Positions 53,216 through 62,714 of a stretch of DNA of 64,000 nt are shown here, one piece after another (the stretch's first letter is position 1; each line of letters begins with the position of its first letter). The position numbers and the translations under genes are program-made. This stretch comes from Ga0077530 sp046293075. Its GTDB lineage: Bacteria > Pseudomonadota > Alphaproteobacteria > Rhizobiales > Hyphomicrobiaceae. The notes beneath the pieces were generated by a model that saw only the letters and a program-made list of their open reading frames with translations, was not told where the DNA came from and searched no databases. The stretch is from the NCBI GenBank assembly GCA_046293075.1, contig JBKBPL010000018.1, forward strand, positions 20,665 to 84,664. The letters are read 5' to 3'.

Positions 53216-54424
53216 TCACGCGGCCGCCCCGCTTGCCTTCAAGGCCGCAATCTCATTCTCGCTAAGACCCGCCTCCCGCAGGATCACATCTGTGTGTTGG
53301 CCGAGCGAGGGACCGGGTCCCGGGCGGCGTGGTGGCGCGTGACCGATCTGGAAGGGCGCCGCCAGCGTCTTGGGCATCCCCTGCGTGTCGGCTTCGACAA
53401 CCGCACGCGCGGCGACGGCCTGAGGATCCTCGGGGATGTCCTGCAGCCGATTGATGCGCGAATGGGGTATGCCGCGCGCCTTCAGCCGGCGGTTCCAGTG
53501 CGCGAAGGGCCGCGTGCAGAAGATGCCGTCGAGGAGTTCGCGAAGCTCGGCCGCGTGCGCATGGCGCGCCTCGATCTCAGCGAAGCGCGGATCCCTGGCG
53601 AGGTCGGGTCGCTCGATGACCTCGAGCACGGCCGGCCACAGACGCGCCTCGTGGGCGACATTGAGCTGAAGCCAGCGCTCATCCGCGGTCCGGTAGATAT
53701 TGGCCAGGGCCGAGCGCGGGCGTTCGCGCGGCGGACGATTGGGTAGGTACGAGCCGAGCAGTGCCGCCTGGGCATAGACGCCGTTCGACCACAGCCCGTT
53801 GGCCAGTAGATTGCTCGCGACCCAGGTGCCCTTGCCGGTGCGCCCGCGATCGATGAGGGCGAGCAGGATTGCAGAAAGCAGCGCCATGGCCGACGGCCGG
53901 TCGCCCTGGGCCGGGAGTGCGAAGCCCGGCGGCTGACCTTCGAAGTGCGTGGCATCGAGAAGGCCTGAGCGGGCGAAGTAGGCATTGCTGTCGAACCCGG
54001 GCTGGTCCTTGTCAGGGCCTTCCTCGCCATATCCTGAGAAAGACGCGTAGATCAGCCGGGGATTGCGCGCGGCAACCTCCTCATAGCCGAGGCGCAGGCG
54101 CGCGCGGACTGGGAATGGGTAGTTGGTGATCAGGACATCGGCTGTGTCGATCAGGCGGTCGAGCGCGGCGCGGCCGTCGGGGTGCTTGAGGTCCAGCGCA
54201 ATCGAGCGCTTGTTGCGGGCGTCGAGGTGCCAGGGATAGTTCACCTCGGCCTTGGGGAAGCTCGTGAGGTTGATGTTGGCGCGGTGCGGGTCGCCCTCGC
54301 CGGGCGGCTCCACCTTGATGACGTCGGCGCCGTAATCGCCGAGGACGACGGCCGCGGCCGGCGCGGCGATGAACGAGCTGACGTCGAGCACGCGCAGGCC
54401 GTCGAGGGGAAGCCGGGACGTCAT
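53216..54424 (-). CDS. CaiB/BaiF family III CoA-transferase
   Basis: 402 aa class III CoA-transferase. Typical blocks are LRVLDVSSFIAAPAAAVVLGD, YGADVIKVEPPGEGDPHR, LIYASFSGYGEEGP and PGFDSNAYFARSGLLDATHFEG, where the Asp of GFD is in the position expected for the acyl-aspartate nucleophile. It moves CoA between organic acids; donors and acceptors are unknown. It lies just downstream of and is divergent from the SDR gene, 132 bp apart. Confidence 0.85.
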   Translation of the reverse strand: MTSRLPLDGLRVLDVSSFIAAPAAAVVLGDYGADVIKVEPPGEGDPHRANINLTSFPKAEVNYPWHLDARNKRSIALDLKHPDGRAALDRLIDTADVLITNYPFPVRARLRLGYEEVAARNPRLIYASFSGYGEEGPDKDQPGFDSNAYFARSGLLDATHFEGQPPGFALPAQGDRPSAMALLSAILLALIDRGRTGKGTWVASNLLANGLWSNGVYAQAALLGSYLPNRPPRERPRSALANIYRTADERWLQLNVAHEARLWPAVLEVIERPDLARDPRFAEIEARHAHAAELRELLDGIFCTRPFAHWNRRLKARGIPHSRINRLQDIPEDPQAVAARAVVEADTQGMPKTLAAPFQIGHAPPRRPGPGPSLGQHTDVILREAGLSENEIAALKASGAAA

Positions 54425-54555
54425 CGGGGACCCATCCAGTTACACGCTTGCTTGTTTGCCAGGTGGTGCAGGGCACGAGATTAGCGGCGCTACCCAAGAC
54501 TGCATAGACTGCGGTACGTTCGCGCAGAGGATCCGCAGCCGGGAGGACGACACGG

Positions 54556-55377
54556 ATGAGCGCAAAGGCATCGAGTGGGGATTGGCTGGGACTTGGCGGG
54601 CGCATTGCCGTGGTGACGGGCGGCGCAAGCGGCATCGGGCGGGCGACGGCCGAAAGCCTCGCCGAAGTCGGCGCCGCGGTCGCGCTGCTCGACATCAATG
54701 AGGAAGGCGCCAAGGCGGCTGCGGCAGCCATCGGCGCGAAGGGCGGCAAAGCCGTGGGCGTCGCTTGTGATACGACCAGCGAGGCGAGCATCGCTACAGC
54801 GCGCAAGGAGGTCGAGGCCGCACTTGGCGGAGCGGATATCCTCGTCAACAACGCCGGCATTCTGCGCCCCGGCGGGCTCGACAAGCTCTCGCTCGCGGAC
54901 TGGAACAATATCCTGGCCGTGAACCTGACGGGCTACCTGCTGGCAGCGCAGGCTTTCGGCGAGGGGATGCGCCAGCGCCGCTGGGGCGCCATGGTGCACA
55001 TCGCCTCGATCGCGGCGAGCGAGCCGCAGCCCTTCTCGGGCGCCTACAGCACGGCCAAGTCCGGCGTCGTCATGCTCTCGCGCCAGCTCGCCTATGAGTG
55101 GGGCCCGGAAGGCGTGCGCTCGAATGTCGTCAGTCCCGGCTTCGTGCGTACGGCGCTGAGCGAGAGCTACTATCAGGTACCGGGCGTTCTCGAGGCACGC
55201 TCGAAGCTCGTGCCCATTGGCCGGGTCGCGACGCCCGACGACCTCGCGCAGGTCGTCACGTTCCTCGTCTCGGACAGAGCCGGATACGTGAATGGCGCCG
55301 AGGTGCTCGTCGATGGCGGTGCCAACACCATCCTCATGGGCCAGGTGCCGCGCCCCGGCTATGAGCGCCAGAGTTGA
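54556..55377 (+). CDS. Short-chain dehydrogenase/reductase (SDR)
   Basis: 273 aa classical SDR. The cofactor motif is TGGASGIG near residue 20, then LLVNNAG-type VNNAG near 97 and the catalytic Ser...Tyr-x-x-x-Lys in HIASIAASEPQPFSGAYSTAKSG near 150-165. The acidic residue after beta-2 (LLDINEE) suggests NAD+. The substrate is unknown. It is divergent from the CoA-transferase, a common layout in acid or alcohol catabolism. Confidence 0.87.
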   Translation: MSAKASSGDWLGLGGRIAVVTGGASGIGRATAESLAEVGAAVALLDINEEGAKAAAAAIGAKGGKAVGVACDTTSEASIATARKEVEAALGGADILVNNAGILRPGGLDKLSLADWNNILAVNLTGYLLAAQAFGEGMRQRRWGAMVHIASIAASEPQPFSGAYSTAKSGVVMLSRQLAYEWGPEGVRSNVVSPGFVRTALSESYYQVPGVLEARSKLVPIGRVATPDDLAQVVTFLVSDRAGYVNGAEVLVDGGANTILMGQVPRPGYERQS

Positions 55378-55392
55378 GCGCGCGGGAGAGGG

Positions 55393-56451
55393 CTACCGTG
55401 CCCTCGGCACCTTGCGCCCGACCGCTCCGTCGATGAGGGCGGTGAGGCGGCTCTCATCGCGCACATCGAGCTTGAGGCGGATGGGCAGCGCCCGCGTCTG
55501 CGCGTAGAGCTCAGCGAGGGGGCCGTCGCCGCCTGCAAGGCGGGCGCGGTCCTTCTCGGTGGTCACGAGGGTGGCCCCGCGGGGCCGTGCAAGATCGAGG
55601 AGGCGGGTGGCGTCGGCGGCGGTGAAGTCATGGTGGTCAGGGAAGGCGACCCTGGCGACCGGATCGGCGCCGAGCGCGGCGAGCGTCGCGAAGAAGCGGT
55701 CCGGCACGCCGATGCCGGCGAAGGCGACCACCGGCGGCGCCAGCCAGTCGATGGCGCCACCTGGAACGATGCGGGCTTCGAGCACCGGCCCGTCGAAATC
55801 GCGGCGCAGTCGCGCTGCGAAGTCACTCTGTCCGGTGCCGTCGCCCGTTGCGGAGCCGCCGTTGATGACCAGCGCATCGACCAGGCCGAACTGGAAGTCG
55901 AGCGGCGCCCGCAACGGTCCGGCCGGGATGACGCGGCCATTGCCGATGCCCCGCGCCCCGTCCACGATCGCGAGGCTCAGGTCCTTGGCGAGGCCAGGGT
56001 TTTGCAGGCCGTCGTCCATGATGATGACGTCGGCTGAACGGCCCCCGCGCGCGCCTGCGGCGATCGCGCGCGCGCCCGCGGCCCTGTCGCGGCAGATTAA
56101 GGTCGGGTGTGCGGCGGCGAGCAGCAGCGGCTCGTCGCCGACGTCACGCGCGCGGTCGCGCTCGGGATCAACCCAGTGCGGCCCGCTGAGGCGCCCACCG
56201 TAGCCTCGCGAGAGGAAGGCGCTCGTTAGGCCCATGCCGCTCACGAGCTCGGCGACGGCGAGGGCGAGCGGTGTCTTACCGGCGCCGCCCGCGGTGAGAT
56301 TGCCGATGCAGATGACGGGGAGGGGCGCGCGATACGGCGTGGCGCGCGCGAAGCGCCGGCGGACGAGGCCGCCCCAGAGCGCCGCCGCAGGTTCGAGTAG
56401 CCGGGCGATCACGCCGTGCGGCCTCTCGTACCACCACGCTGGTTCGCGCAT
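55393..56451 (-). CDS. lpxK: Tetraacyldisaccharide 4'-kinase
   Basis: 352 aa kinase that phosphorylates the 4' position of the lipid A disaccharide. The ATP loop is GNLTAGGAGKTPLALAVAE near residue 50; later blocks are LSRGYGGRLSGPHWVDP, DVIIMDDGLQNPGLAKDLSL and VAFAGIGVPDRFF. I chose the ATG of MREPAWWYERPHG; four extra codons are possible upstream. It faces the SDR gene tail to tail. Confidence 0.94.
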   Translation of the reverse strand: MREPAWWYERPHGVIARLLEPAAALWGGLVRRRFARATPYRAPLPVICIGNLTAGGAGKTPLALAVAELVSGMGLTSAFLSRGYGGRLSGPHWVDPERDRARDVGDEPLLLAAAHPTLICRDRAAGARAIAAGARGGRSADVIIMDDGLQNPGLAKDLSLAIVDGARGIGNGRVIPAGPLRAPLDFQFGLVDALVINGGSATGDGTGQSDFAARLRRDFDGPVLEARIVPGGAIDWLAPPVVAFAGIGVPDRFFATLAALGADPVARVAFPDHHDFTAADATRLLDLARPRGATLVTTEKDRARLAGGDGPLAELYAQTRALPIRLKLDVRDESRLTALIDGAVGRKVPRAR

Positions 56452-56864
56452 CGTCACCGGCAAGCGTCCCCGTGTCCTTCATCGTCCCGATCGTCGCGGA
56501 ACCCATTTGGCCAAGGCCGCTTGTAGCAAGTTGGTGACAGTTTCACAGACCGTACAAAATGGCATTTGACATGGGCCGCGACCGCTCTACAAGCTCCGCG
56601 CATCAGAACCAAGTCGCGTTCTGGGTTCGGGGGGACGGGGGCGGTTCCGCGGGAACGCGGCCCCGCACCAGACCCTCCGGGCGATCGTGCTCCTCCAAGG
56701 CTGCGCGTCCATCATGATCCGCGAGACAGCGCGGGGTGGTGAGTGGAGACTACCTACGCATGTCCGTCAGGACAGAATGCTCGCACTGCGGGGCCAAGTG
56801 GACCTTGGCCTCGATCACCTCGATCTTTCCCTCGAAGATGCCTGAATAGCTGGAGACAAGTATC
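56452..56864. other. Intergenic region with a promoter and structured stretch
   Basis: About 413 bp between the divergent lpxK and SET genes. It holds a plus-strand promoter-like sequence (TTGACA at 56566-56571, TACAAG at 56588-56593, 16-bp spacer), then two potential hairpins: AGAAC/GTTCT near 56606-56622 and a nested stem at 56638-56664. A short RNA or a long leader for the SET gene is possible; I recognise no known RNA family. Confidence 0.45.
56566..56593 (+). promoter_or_regulatory. Predicted promoter, possibly for the SET gene or a small RNA
   Basis: TTGACA and TACAAG 16 bp apart on the plus strand. The SET start codon is about 270 bp downstream, a long leader for a simple mRNA. Confidence 0.45.
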
Positions 56865-57320
56865 ATGATGCTCGTCGCTACGTCCGTGCGTGCCAGCGCG
56901 ATCGAAGGCGTTGGCGTGTTTGCAGTGGACTTCATACCCGCGGGGACGCCGATCTGGGCGCTCGACGAGCGCTTCGACAAGGTCTTCACCGAGGAAGAGG
57001 TCGCGAGTTTTCCGACGAACGTGCAGGAGTACTTCGCCCGGTACGGCTACCCGCACATGGAGCGGGAAGGCTTGGTCGTGCTTGAGCTCGACAACGGCCG
57101 GTTCATGAACCACAGCCTGACGCCGAACACCGATTTCACCCGCCCGGATGTCGGCTATGCGATCGTGGATATCCTCCCCGGCGAGGAACTCACCTGCAAC
57201 TACTTTGAGTTTGATCGCACGTTCCGGGGCTTCGATGCTCCGGCCGTTGAGCCCGCCTATGCCGTGCAGAGGCCGGTGGCCGCGAACGGTATCGGTGCTG
57301 GCCTCACCGCAGGCATCTAA
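56865..57320 (+). CDS. SET-domain protein (putative protein-lysine methyltransferase)
   Basis: 151 aa, a compact SET domain with little else. Family marks are ASAIEGVGVFAVDFIPAGTPIW at the N-terminus, FMNHSLTPNTDF (the NHS cofactor motif) near residue 84, and GEELTCNYFEFD near 107-120 with the catalytic-type Tyr. Zinc-binding pre- and post-SET regions are absent, as is usual for bacterial SET proteins. It should transfer methyl groups from SAM to a lysine; the target is unknown. About 5.7 kb away lies a lysine-rich histone-like protein that could be a target (inference only). Confidence 0.82.
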   Translation: MMLVATSVRASAIEGVGVFAVDFIPAGTPIWALDERFDKVFTEEEVASFPTNVQEYFARYGYPHMEREGLVVLELDNGRFMNHSLTPNTDFTRPDVGYAIVDILPGEELTCNYFEFDRTFRGFDAPAVEPAYAVQRPVAANGIGAGLTAGI

Positions 57321-57580
57321 GCCAGCGGCATGAGTATCGTCCGGGGCCGAAGGCCCTGGCATGGCCGCGTGAAATGGTCGCTCGATCGCCCGGCGCGTGC
57401 GCATGGGAGCGCGACCCCATTGGGCTGGAGCGGTTCGCGCCCTTCCCGTTCGCAAGGTCACGGCCGGTTCAGTTGGCGTCGGGCGCTGAAATGCCGTAAT
57501 GGTTCCGCCCAATGAGTTCAGCCCCAACCCCTCCCGTCCAACGGGGGCGGCGGTAAGTCCATGCCGTGAAGGAGATCGAC

Positions 57581-58282
57581 GTGACGGCGACCCCACTTGC
57601 CCTTTTCGTGCGTAGCTTTCACCGCCGGGCGTTCTTGCTCGGCGTGGCGAGCGTCGCCGCCCTCTCGACCGCCGCGGGGCTGGCGCCCGCGCTGGCGCAG
57701 CGGCGGGGTGACCGGGGCCCCGACGAGGTCTCGGTCGAGGCGCTGATGAAGCCCGGCCCTTTGCCCGATCTCATCGTGGGCAAGGCCGATGCGCCAGTCA
57801 CCGTGGTCGAGTACGCCTCGATGACATGTGGCCATTGTGCCAATTTCCATAACAACGTGTATCCGGCGCTGAAGGCGAAATACATCGATACCGGCAAGGT
57901 TCGTTTCATCCTGCGCGAGTTCCCGCTGGACAATCTCGCGGCGGCGGCGGCCATGCTGGCGCGATGCGCGGGCGGCGACGCAACCCACGCCATGGTCAGC
58001 GCGCTCTTCAGGACCCAGGACAAGTGGGCCTTCGTGCGCGGCAATCCGGTCCCCGAGCTCTTCAAGATCGCGCAGCAGGCGGGCTTCACCCAGGAGCGCT
58101 TCGACACCTGTCTCAAGGACAACACGACGCTCGATCACATGATCTCCGCCCGCCAGCGCGCGAGTGAGGAGTTCGGGGTCAACGCGACCCCGACGTTCTT
58201 CATCAACGGGAAGCGCTTCCGCGGGCGGGCCGACTCGATCGAGGCGTTCGACCAGGCGCTGGCGCCTTTCCTCGGCGGCTGA
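57581..58282 (+). CDS. DsbA-type thioredoxin-fold protein, exported
   Basis: 233 aa. The N-terminus (FVRSFHRRAFLLGVASVAALS) is a signal peptide ending near ALAQ. The active site is MTCGHCANFH near residue 90 (CxxC), and the cis-Pro loop is NATPTFFING. The GTG at 57581 is preferred because AAGGAG lies 6 nt upstream; an upstream GTG at 57566 would overlap that ribosome-binding site. It should oxidise or shuffle disulfides in the periplasm. It is followed directly by a second DsbA-like gene and then smc, a gene order I associate with Hyphomicrobiales. Confidence 0.88.
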   Translation: MTATPLALFVRSFHRRAFLLGVASVAALSTAAGLAPALAQRRGDRGPDEVSVEALMKPGPLPDLIVGKADAPVTVVEYASMTCGHCANFHNNVYPALKAKYIDTGKVRFILREFPLDNLAAAAAMLARCAGGDATHAMVSALFRTQDKWAFVRGNPVPELFKIAQQAGFTQERFDTCLKDNTTLDHMISARQRASEEFGVNATPTFFINGKRFRGRADSIEAFDQALAPFLGG

Positions 58283-58318
58283 TTGGCTGTGCGCGCCCGC
58301 CTGCGAGCCGGTACGGCG

Positions 58319-59128
58319 ATGTGGAAGGGGGGGCGGCGTCCGACAGGGTTCGCTGCGCTTGTTGCGTCCTTCGCGCTTGCGGGCTGCTCGGGCGATGCCA
58401 TGACGACGCTCGACCCGTCGCGCCCGGCGGCCGTGACCGTTGAGACGTCCGCCGTCGGTGCGCCGGCCCGCGTGCCGGAACCGGCTTTCGACCCCTTCTC
58501 CGACAGCCCGTCGGCCACTGTGCCGGTACGTCGGGTCTTGGAGAACCCGACACTGGACGAGGTCATGCGGCCGGGACCGCTCCCCGAATTCTCCATCGGG
58601 CGCGGGGACGCGCCCGTGACCATCATCAAGTATGCCTCGCTGACCTGCCCGTTCTGCCGGAGATTCCAGGCCGAGGTCTTCCCGGCGCTGAAGCGGGACT
58701 ACATCGACCGCGGCAAGGTGCGCTTCATCATTCGCGAGTTCCCCATCGGGAAGACCAGCGGCATGGCCACCATCGCGCTGCGCTGTGCGCCCATGGATCG
58801 CTACCTTGAGCTGTACGGGCGCTTCCTCTCCACGCAGGCGCAGTGGGTATCGCAGGAGGTGCGCATTGAGCCGATCCTCAAGGTGGCGCAAAGTGTTGGC
58901 TTGACAGCCGCAGAATTTGACAGATGCCGTGAGAATCACGGCATGATCGGCGCGCTGAACCGGGTGAAGGACCGCGGTCGGGAGCTTGGGGTGATCGGAA
59001 CACCAAACTTCTTCATCAACGGCAAGCTCGTGAAGAAGGCGTTGGATCTGGCCGAGCTTCGCGAGATTATCGATCCGCTCATCGCCGGCCTCCCGGTGGC
59101 CGCGACACCTGTTTCCGTGCCGCGTTGA
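58319..59128 (+). CDS. DsbA-type thioredoxin-fold lipoprotein
   Basis: 269 aa. The hydrophobic lead ends in a lipobox (SFALAGC) near residue 23, so it is probably anchored to a membrane. About 70 low-complexity residues follow, then a thioredoxin fold with the active site LTCPFCRRF (CxxC) near residue 113 and the cis-Pro loop GTPNFFING. It is a close relative of the gene before it but has CPFC instead of CGHC. The start may be the GTG at 58289 or the ATG used here. It probably shares the preceding gene's transcript. Confidence 0.82.
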   Translation: MWKGGRRPTGFAALVASFALAGCSGDAMTTLDPSRPAAVTVETSAVGAPARVPEPAFDPFSDSPSATVPVRRVLENPTLDEVMRPGPLPEFSIGRGDAPVTIIKYASLTCPFCRRFQAEVFPALKRDYIDRGKVRFIIREFPIGKTSGMATIALRCAPMDRYLELYGRFLSTQAQWVSQEVRIEPILKVAQSVGLTAAEFDRCRENHGMIGALNRVKDRGRELGVIGTPNFFINGKLVKKALDLAELREIIDPLIAGLPVAATPVSVPR

Positions 59129-59191
59129 GCGCAATCTCGTATATGGCGTCGAAAGCAAGAGCCCATCACCGCTTGCAAGGCGGGTACTGAC

Positions 59192-62100
59192 GTGCAGATC
59201 ACGCGACTCCGGCTGCTCGGCTTCAAGTCGTTCGTGGAGCCGACCGAGCTTGTCATCGAGAAGGGACTGACCGGCGTTGTCGGGCCGAATGGCTGCGGCA
59301 AGTCGAACCTGCTCGAGGCGCTGCGCTGGGTCATGGGCGAGACGTCCTACAAGTCCATGCGCGCCTCCGCCATGGAGGACGTGATCTTCTCCGGGACGAA
59401 TGCCCGGCCGGCCCGCAACATGGCCGAGGTCACGATCTCAATCGACAATTCGGCCCGCACGGCGCCGGCCGAGCTTAACGACGCTGACGTGCTCGAGGTC
59501 ACGCGCCGCATCGAGCGCGACGCTGGCTCGGCCTACCGCGTCAACGGCAACGAGGTGCGCGCGCGCGACATCAAGCTGCTGTTCGAGGACGCGGCGACGG
59601 GTGCGCGCTCACCTTCGCTGGTCCGGCAGGGCCAGATCGCGGAGATCGTCAATGCCAAGCCGGAGCAGCGCCGGCGCATCCTGGAGGATGCCGCGGGCGT
59701 CGCCGGCCTGCACAGCCGTCGCCACGAGGCCGAGCTGCGGCTCAAGGCCGCCGAGGCCAACCTGGCGCGCGTCAATGACGTGCTCGGCCAGCTCGGCAGC
59801 CAGATCGAGGCGCTGAAACGCCAGACGCGGCAGGCCAGGCGCTACCGCGAGCTGTCGGGCGAGATCCGCAAGGCCGAGGCGCTGCTGCTGCACCTTTCCT
59901 GGACTGCCGCGCAGGCCGAGGTGGTTGCTGCGGAGGCGGCCCTCTGGCAGGGGCTCGGCGCGCTTGCCGCGGCCACCGAGCGCGAAGCCGCGCTCGTCGC
60001 TGAGGAGGCCGAGCGTGCCGCCGCGATCGAGCCGCTTCGTGAGGAGGAGGCGCGGCGCGGCGCGGCGCTCGCTCGCATCCGCATCGAGCAGGAGAATTTC
60101 GAGAAGGAGGCGCGGCGCCTCGCCGAACGCCAGCGCGAGCTCGAAGCGCGCGCCGAGCAGATGCGCCGCGACATCGAGCGCGAGCAGCAGCAGGTATCCG
60201 AGGCGCGCACGATTCTGGATCGGCTGAAGGCTGAAGCCGAGACGATCCGTGCTGAAGCCGAGAGCGGCCTGCGCGACGAAGACGAGACGCGCGCGCGCCT
60301 CGCGACCGCGGAGGCGGCCCTCGGGGAGGCCGCGGCACGGCTGGCCGAGGTGACGGCGCGCGCCATCGAAGCCCGCACGCGCCGCCGCGCTCTCGAAAGT
60401 GCGCACGCCGAGCGCCTTGCTCAGGTCAGGCGGATCGAGCAGCAGCTCGCCGCGCTCGCGGCGCAGGCCCGCGAGATCGCAGCCCGCGCACCGGATGCCG
60501 AGCGCCTTAAGCAGCTCTCCGAGGCCGGGCAGCGTCTCATGCGCGAGGCGGCGGCCATCGAGGCGCAAGCGCTCGCCGCGGAGGAGCGCGCCGCCGAGCT
60601 TGCGGTCGACGCGCGCGCGCGCGAGGAGGCGAGCCAAGCCGCGCGGCTCACCGCAGGCCAGCTCCGCACGGAGGTCGAGACGCTTGCTAAGCTTCTCCTG
60701 CCGCAGCGTGACGACGGCCTGCCGCCGATGATCGATGAGCTGCGCGTGGCGCCCGGCTATGAGCGTGCGCTCGGTGCGGCCCTCGGCGATGATCTCGACG
60801 CGCCAATTGCGGACGAGGCGGCCGTGCATTGGCGCCGCGTCGGGCGGGATGCGGACGACCCGCCGCTGCCGGTCGGCGTGCATCCGCTCGCCCTCGAGGT
60901 GGATGCCCCCCCCGAGCTCGCGCGGCGGCTTGCACAGATCGGCGTCGTGGCACGCGAGGAGGGGCGCCTGCTGCAGCCGTACCTGCGCCCAGGTCAGCGG
61001 CTCGTGTCGCTCGAAGGTGACCTCTGGCGGTGGGATGGGTTCACTGTCGCGGCCTCGGCGCCGACGGCCGCGGCGCTGCGCCTAGCCGAGCGCAACCGCC
61101 TGGCCGAACTCGAGGTGCTCGAGGATGCCGCCCGCCGCGAAGCCGAAGATTTGGCGTCCGCGGCGCGAGCGGCGCGCGAGGTGCACCGCCTTGCCGAAAG
61201 CGAGGAGCGACGTCTGCGGCAGGCTTGGCGCGAGACCCAGGCCGAGCTCGCCCGCACGCGCGATGGGCTCACGGTGATCGAGCGCCAGGCGCGCGAGACC
61301 GAGCAACGGCTCGCGGCAGTTGCCGAGAACCGGACGGCGGCCGAGGCGGCGCTGGTCGAGGCCAAGGAGCGCCTCGCTGAGAGCGAGGCGGCGATGGCCG
61401 CGCTCGACAACGATGATGCCCTCGAAGCGGAGGTTTTGGCGGCCGAGGCCGAGACGGCCGGGCACCGCAACGCGGTCGGCGAGATCCGGCAGGTGCTCGC
61501 ACGGCTCGAGCGTGATGCGCATGTCCGCACGGAGCGGCTCACGGCCATCGAGGTCGAGCACGCGCGCTGGCAGGCGCGTTGCGAGGACGCAGGAAGCCAC
61601 CTCGCCACCCTCAGTGCGCGCATGAGCGAGACCGAGAGCGAGCTTGCGGAGATGGCCGAGGTTCCGGCCGAGCTCGAGGCGCAGCGGGTGAGGCTGCACG
61701 ACCAGTTGCAGGCGGCAGATGCCGCCCGCCGCGAGGCCGCGGATCGTCTGGCAGAAGCCCAATCCGCGCATCGCGAGAGCCAGCACGCGCTCAAGGCTGC
61801 GCAGGCTGCCGTTGCCGATGAGCGCGAGGGACGCGCGCGCGCCGAGGCGAAGCTCGAAGGCGCGCGTCAGAGGCGTTCGGAAGAAGCGCACCGCATCCGC
61901 GAGACCATGGATTGTGCGCCCGAGGCCTGTCTCGCGTTGGCCGAGGTGGCGCCAGACGCGCCCTTGCCGACGCTCGCCGATGTCGATCGTGCGCTGCATC
62001 GCCTGAAGGCGGACAGGGAGCGGCTCGGCGGCGTCAATCTCGCCGCCGAGGAGGAGCTGCAGAAGCTCAACGAGCAGTTCGCCGGGATGGATCTGGAGCG

Positions 62101-62680
62101 TCTCGATGTCGAGCAGGCGATTCACAAGCTGCGCGGCGCGATTGGCCAGCTCAACCGCGAGGCGAAAAAGCGGCTCAGCGACGCCTTCGATCAGGTGAAC
62201 GGCCACTTCCAGCGGCTGTTCGGCACGCTGTTCGGCGGTGGCGAGGCGCGTCTTGAAATGATCGAGAGCGAGGAGGACCCGCTCGAAGGCGGGCTTGAGA
62301 TCATCGCGCGGCCTCCCGGCAAGAAGCCGGCGACACTCTCGCTCTTGTCCGGCGGCGAGCAGACGCTGACCGCGCTTTCGCTGATCTTCGCAGTCTTCCT
62401 GACGAACCCCTCGCCCATTTGCGTGCTCGACGAGGTGGACGCGCCGCTCGATGACGCCAACGTCGACCGCTTCTGCTCGATGATGGAGCGCATGGCCGCC
62501 GAGACTGAGACGCGCTTCCTGGTCATCACGCACCACCCGATGACCATGGCGCGTATGGATCGCCTGTTCGGGGTGACCATGGCCGAGCGGGGCGTCTCGC
62601 AGCTCGTCTCGGTCGACCTTGCAACCGCCGAGCGGATCATCGAGAACGGCTCCGACAGCGCTCAGGCCGGAGCGGCCTGA
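59192..62680 (+). CDS. smc: Chromosome segregation protein SMC
   Basis: 1162 aa SMC ATPase that organises and segregates the chromosome with ScpA/ScpB. Walker A is VGPNGCGKSNLLEALRW near residue 31. Two long heptad coils (about 165-500 and 650-1000) flank a hinge (about 510-640). The C-terminal head has the signature LSGGEQTLTALSL near 1052 and Walker B CVLDEVDAPLDDAN near 1076. The start is GTG. ScpA and ScpB are not in this window. The gene follows the two DsbA-type genes. Confidence 0.96.
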   Translation: MQITRLRLLGFKSFVEPTELVIEKGLTGVVGPNGCGKSNLLEALRWVMGETSYKSMRASAMEDVIFSGTNARPARNMAEVTISIDNSARTAPAELNDADVLEVTRRIERDAGSAYRVNGNEVRARDIKLLFEDAATGARSPSLVRQGQIAEIVNAKPEQRRRILEDAAGVAGLHSRRHEAELRLKAAEANLARVNDVLGQLGSQIEALKRQTRQARRYRELSGEIRKAEALLLHLSWTAAQAEVVAAEAALWQGLGALAAATEREAALVAEEAERAAAIEPLREEEARRGAALARIRIEQENFEKEARRLAERQRELEARAEQMRRDIEREQQQVSEARTILDRLKAEAETIRAEAESGLRDEDETRARLATAEAALGEAAARLAEVTARAIEARTRRRALESAHAERLAQVRRIEQQLAALAAQAREIAARAPDAERLKQLSEAGQRLMREAAAIEAQALAAEERAAELAVDARAREEASQAARLTAGQLRTEVETLAKLLLPQRDDGLPPMIDELRVAPGYERALGAALGDDLDAPIADEAAVHWRRVGRDADDPPLPVGVHPLALEVDAPPELARRLAQIGVVAREEGRLLQPYLRPGQRLVSLEGDLWRWDGFTVAASAPTAAALRLAERNRLAELEVLEDAARREAEDLASAARAAREVHRLAESEERRLRQAWRETQAELARTRDGLTVIERQARETEQRLAAVAENRTAAEAALVEAKERLAESEAAMAALDNDDALEAEVLAAEAETAGHRNAVGEIRQVLARLERDAHVRTERLTAIEVEHARWQARCEDAGSHLATLSARMSETESELAEMAEVPAELEAQRVRLHDQLQAADAARREAADRLAEAQSAHRESQHALKAAQAAVADEREGRARAEAKLEGARQRRSEEAHRIRETMDCAPEACLALAEVAPDAPLPTLADVDRALHRLKADRERLGGVNLAAEEELQKLNEQFAGMDLERLDVEQAIHKLRGAIGQLNREAKKRLSDAFDQVNGHFQRLFGTLFGGGEARLEMIESEEDPLEGGLEIIARPPGKKPATLSLLSGGEQTLTALSLIFAVFLTNPSPICVLDEVDAPLDDANVDRFCSMMERMAAETETRFLVITHHPMTMARMDRLFGVTMAERGVSQLVSVDLATAERIIENGSDSAQAGAA

Positions 62681-62714
62681 GGATCGGCGCAGCTTGCGCG
62701 CTATCGCAGGCTCG

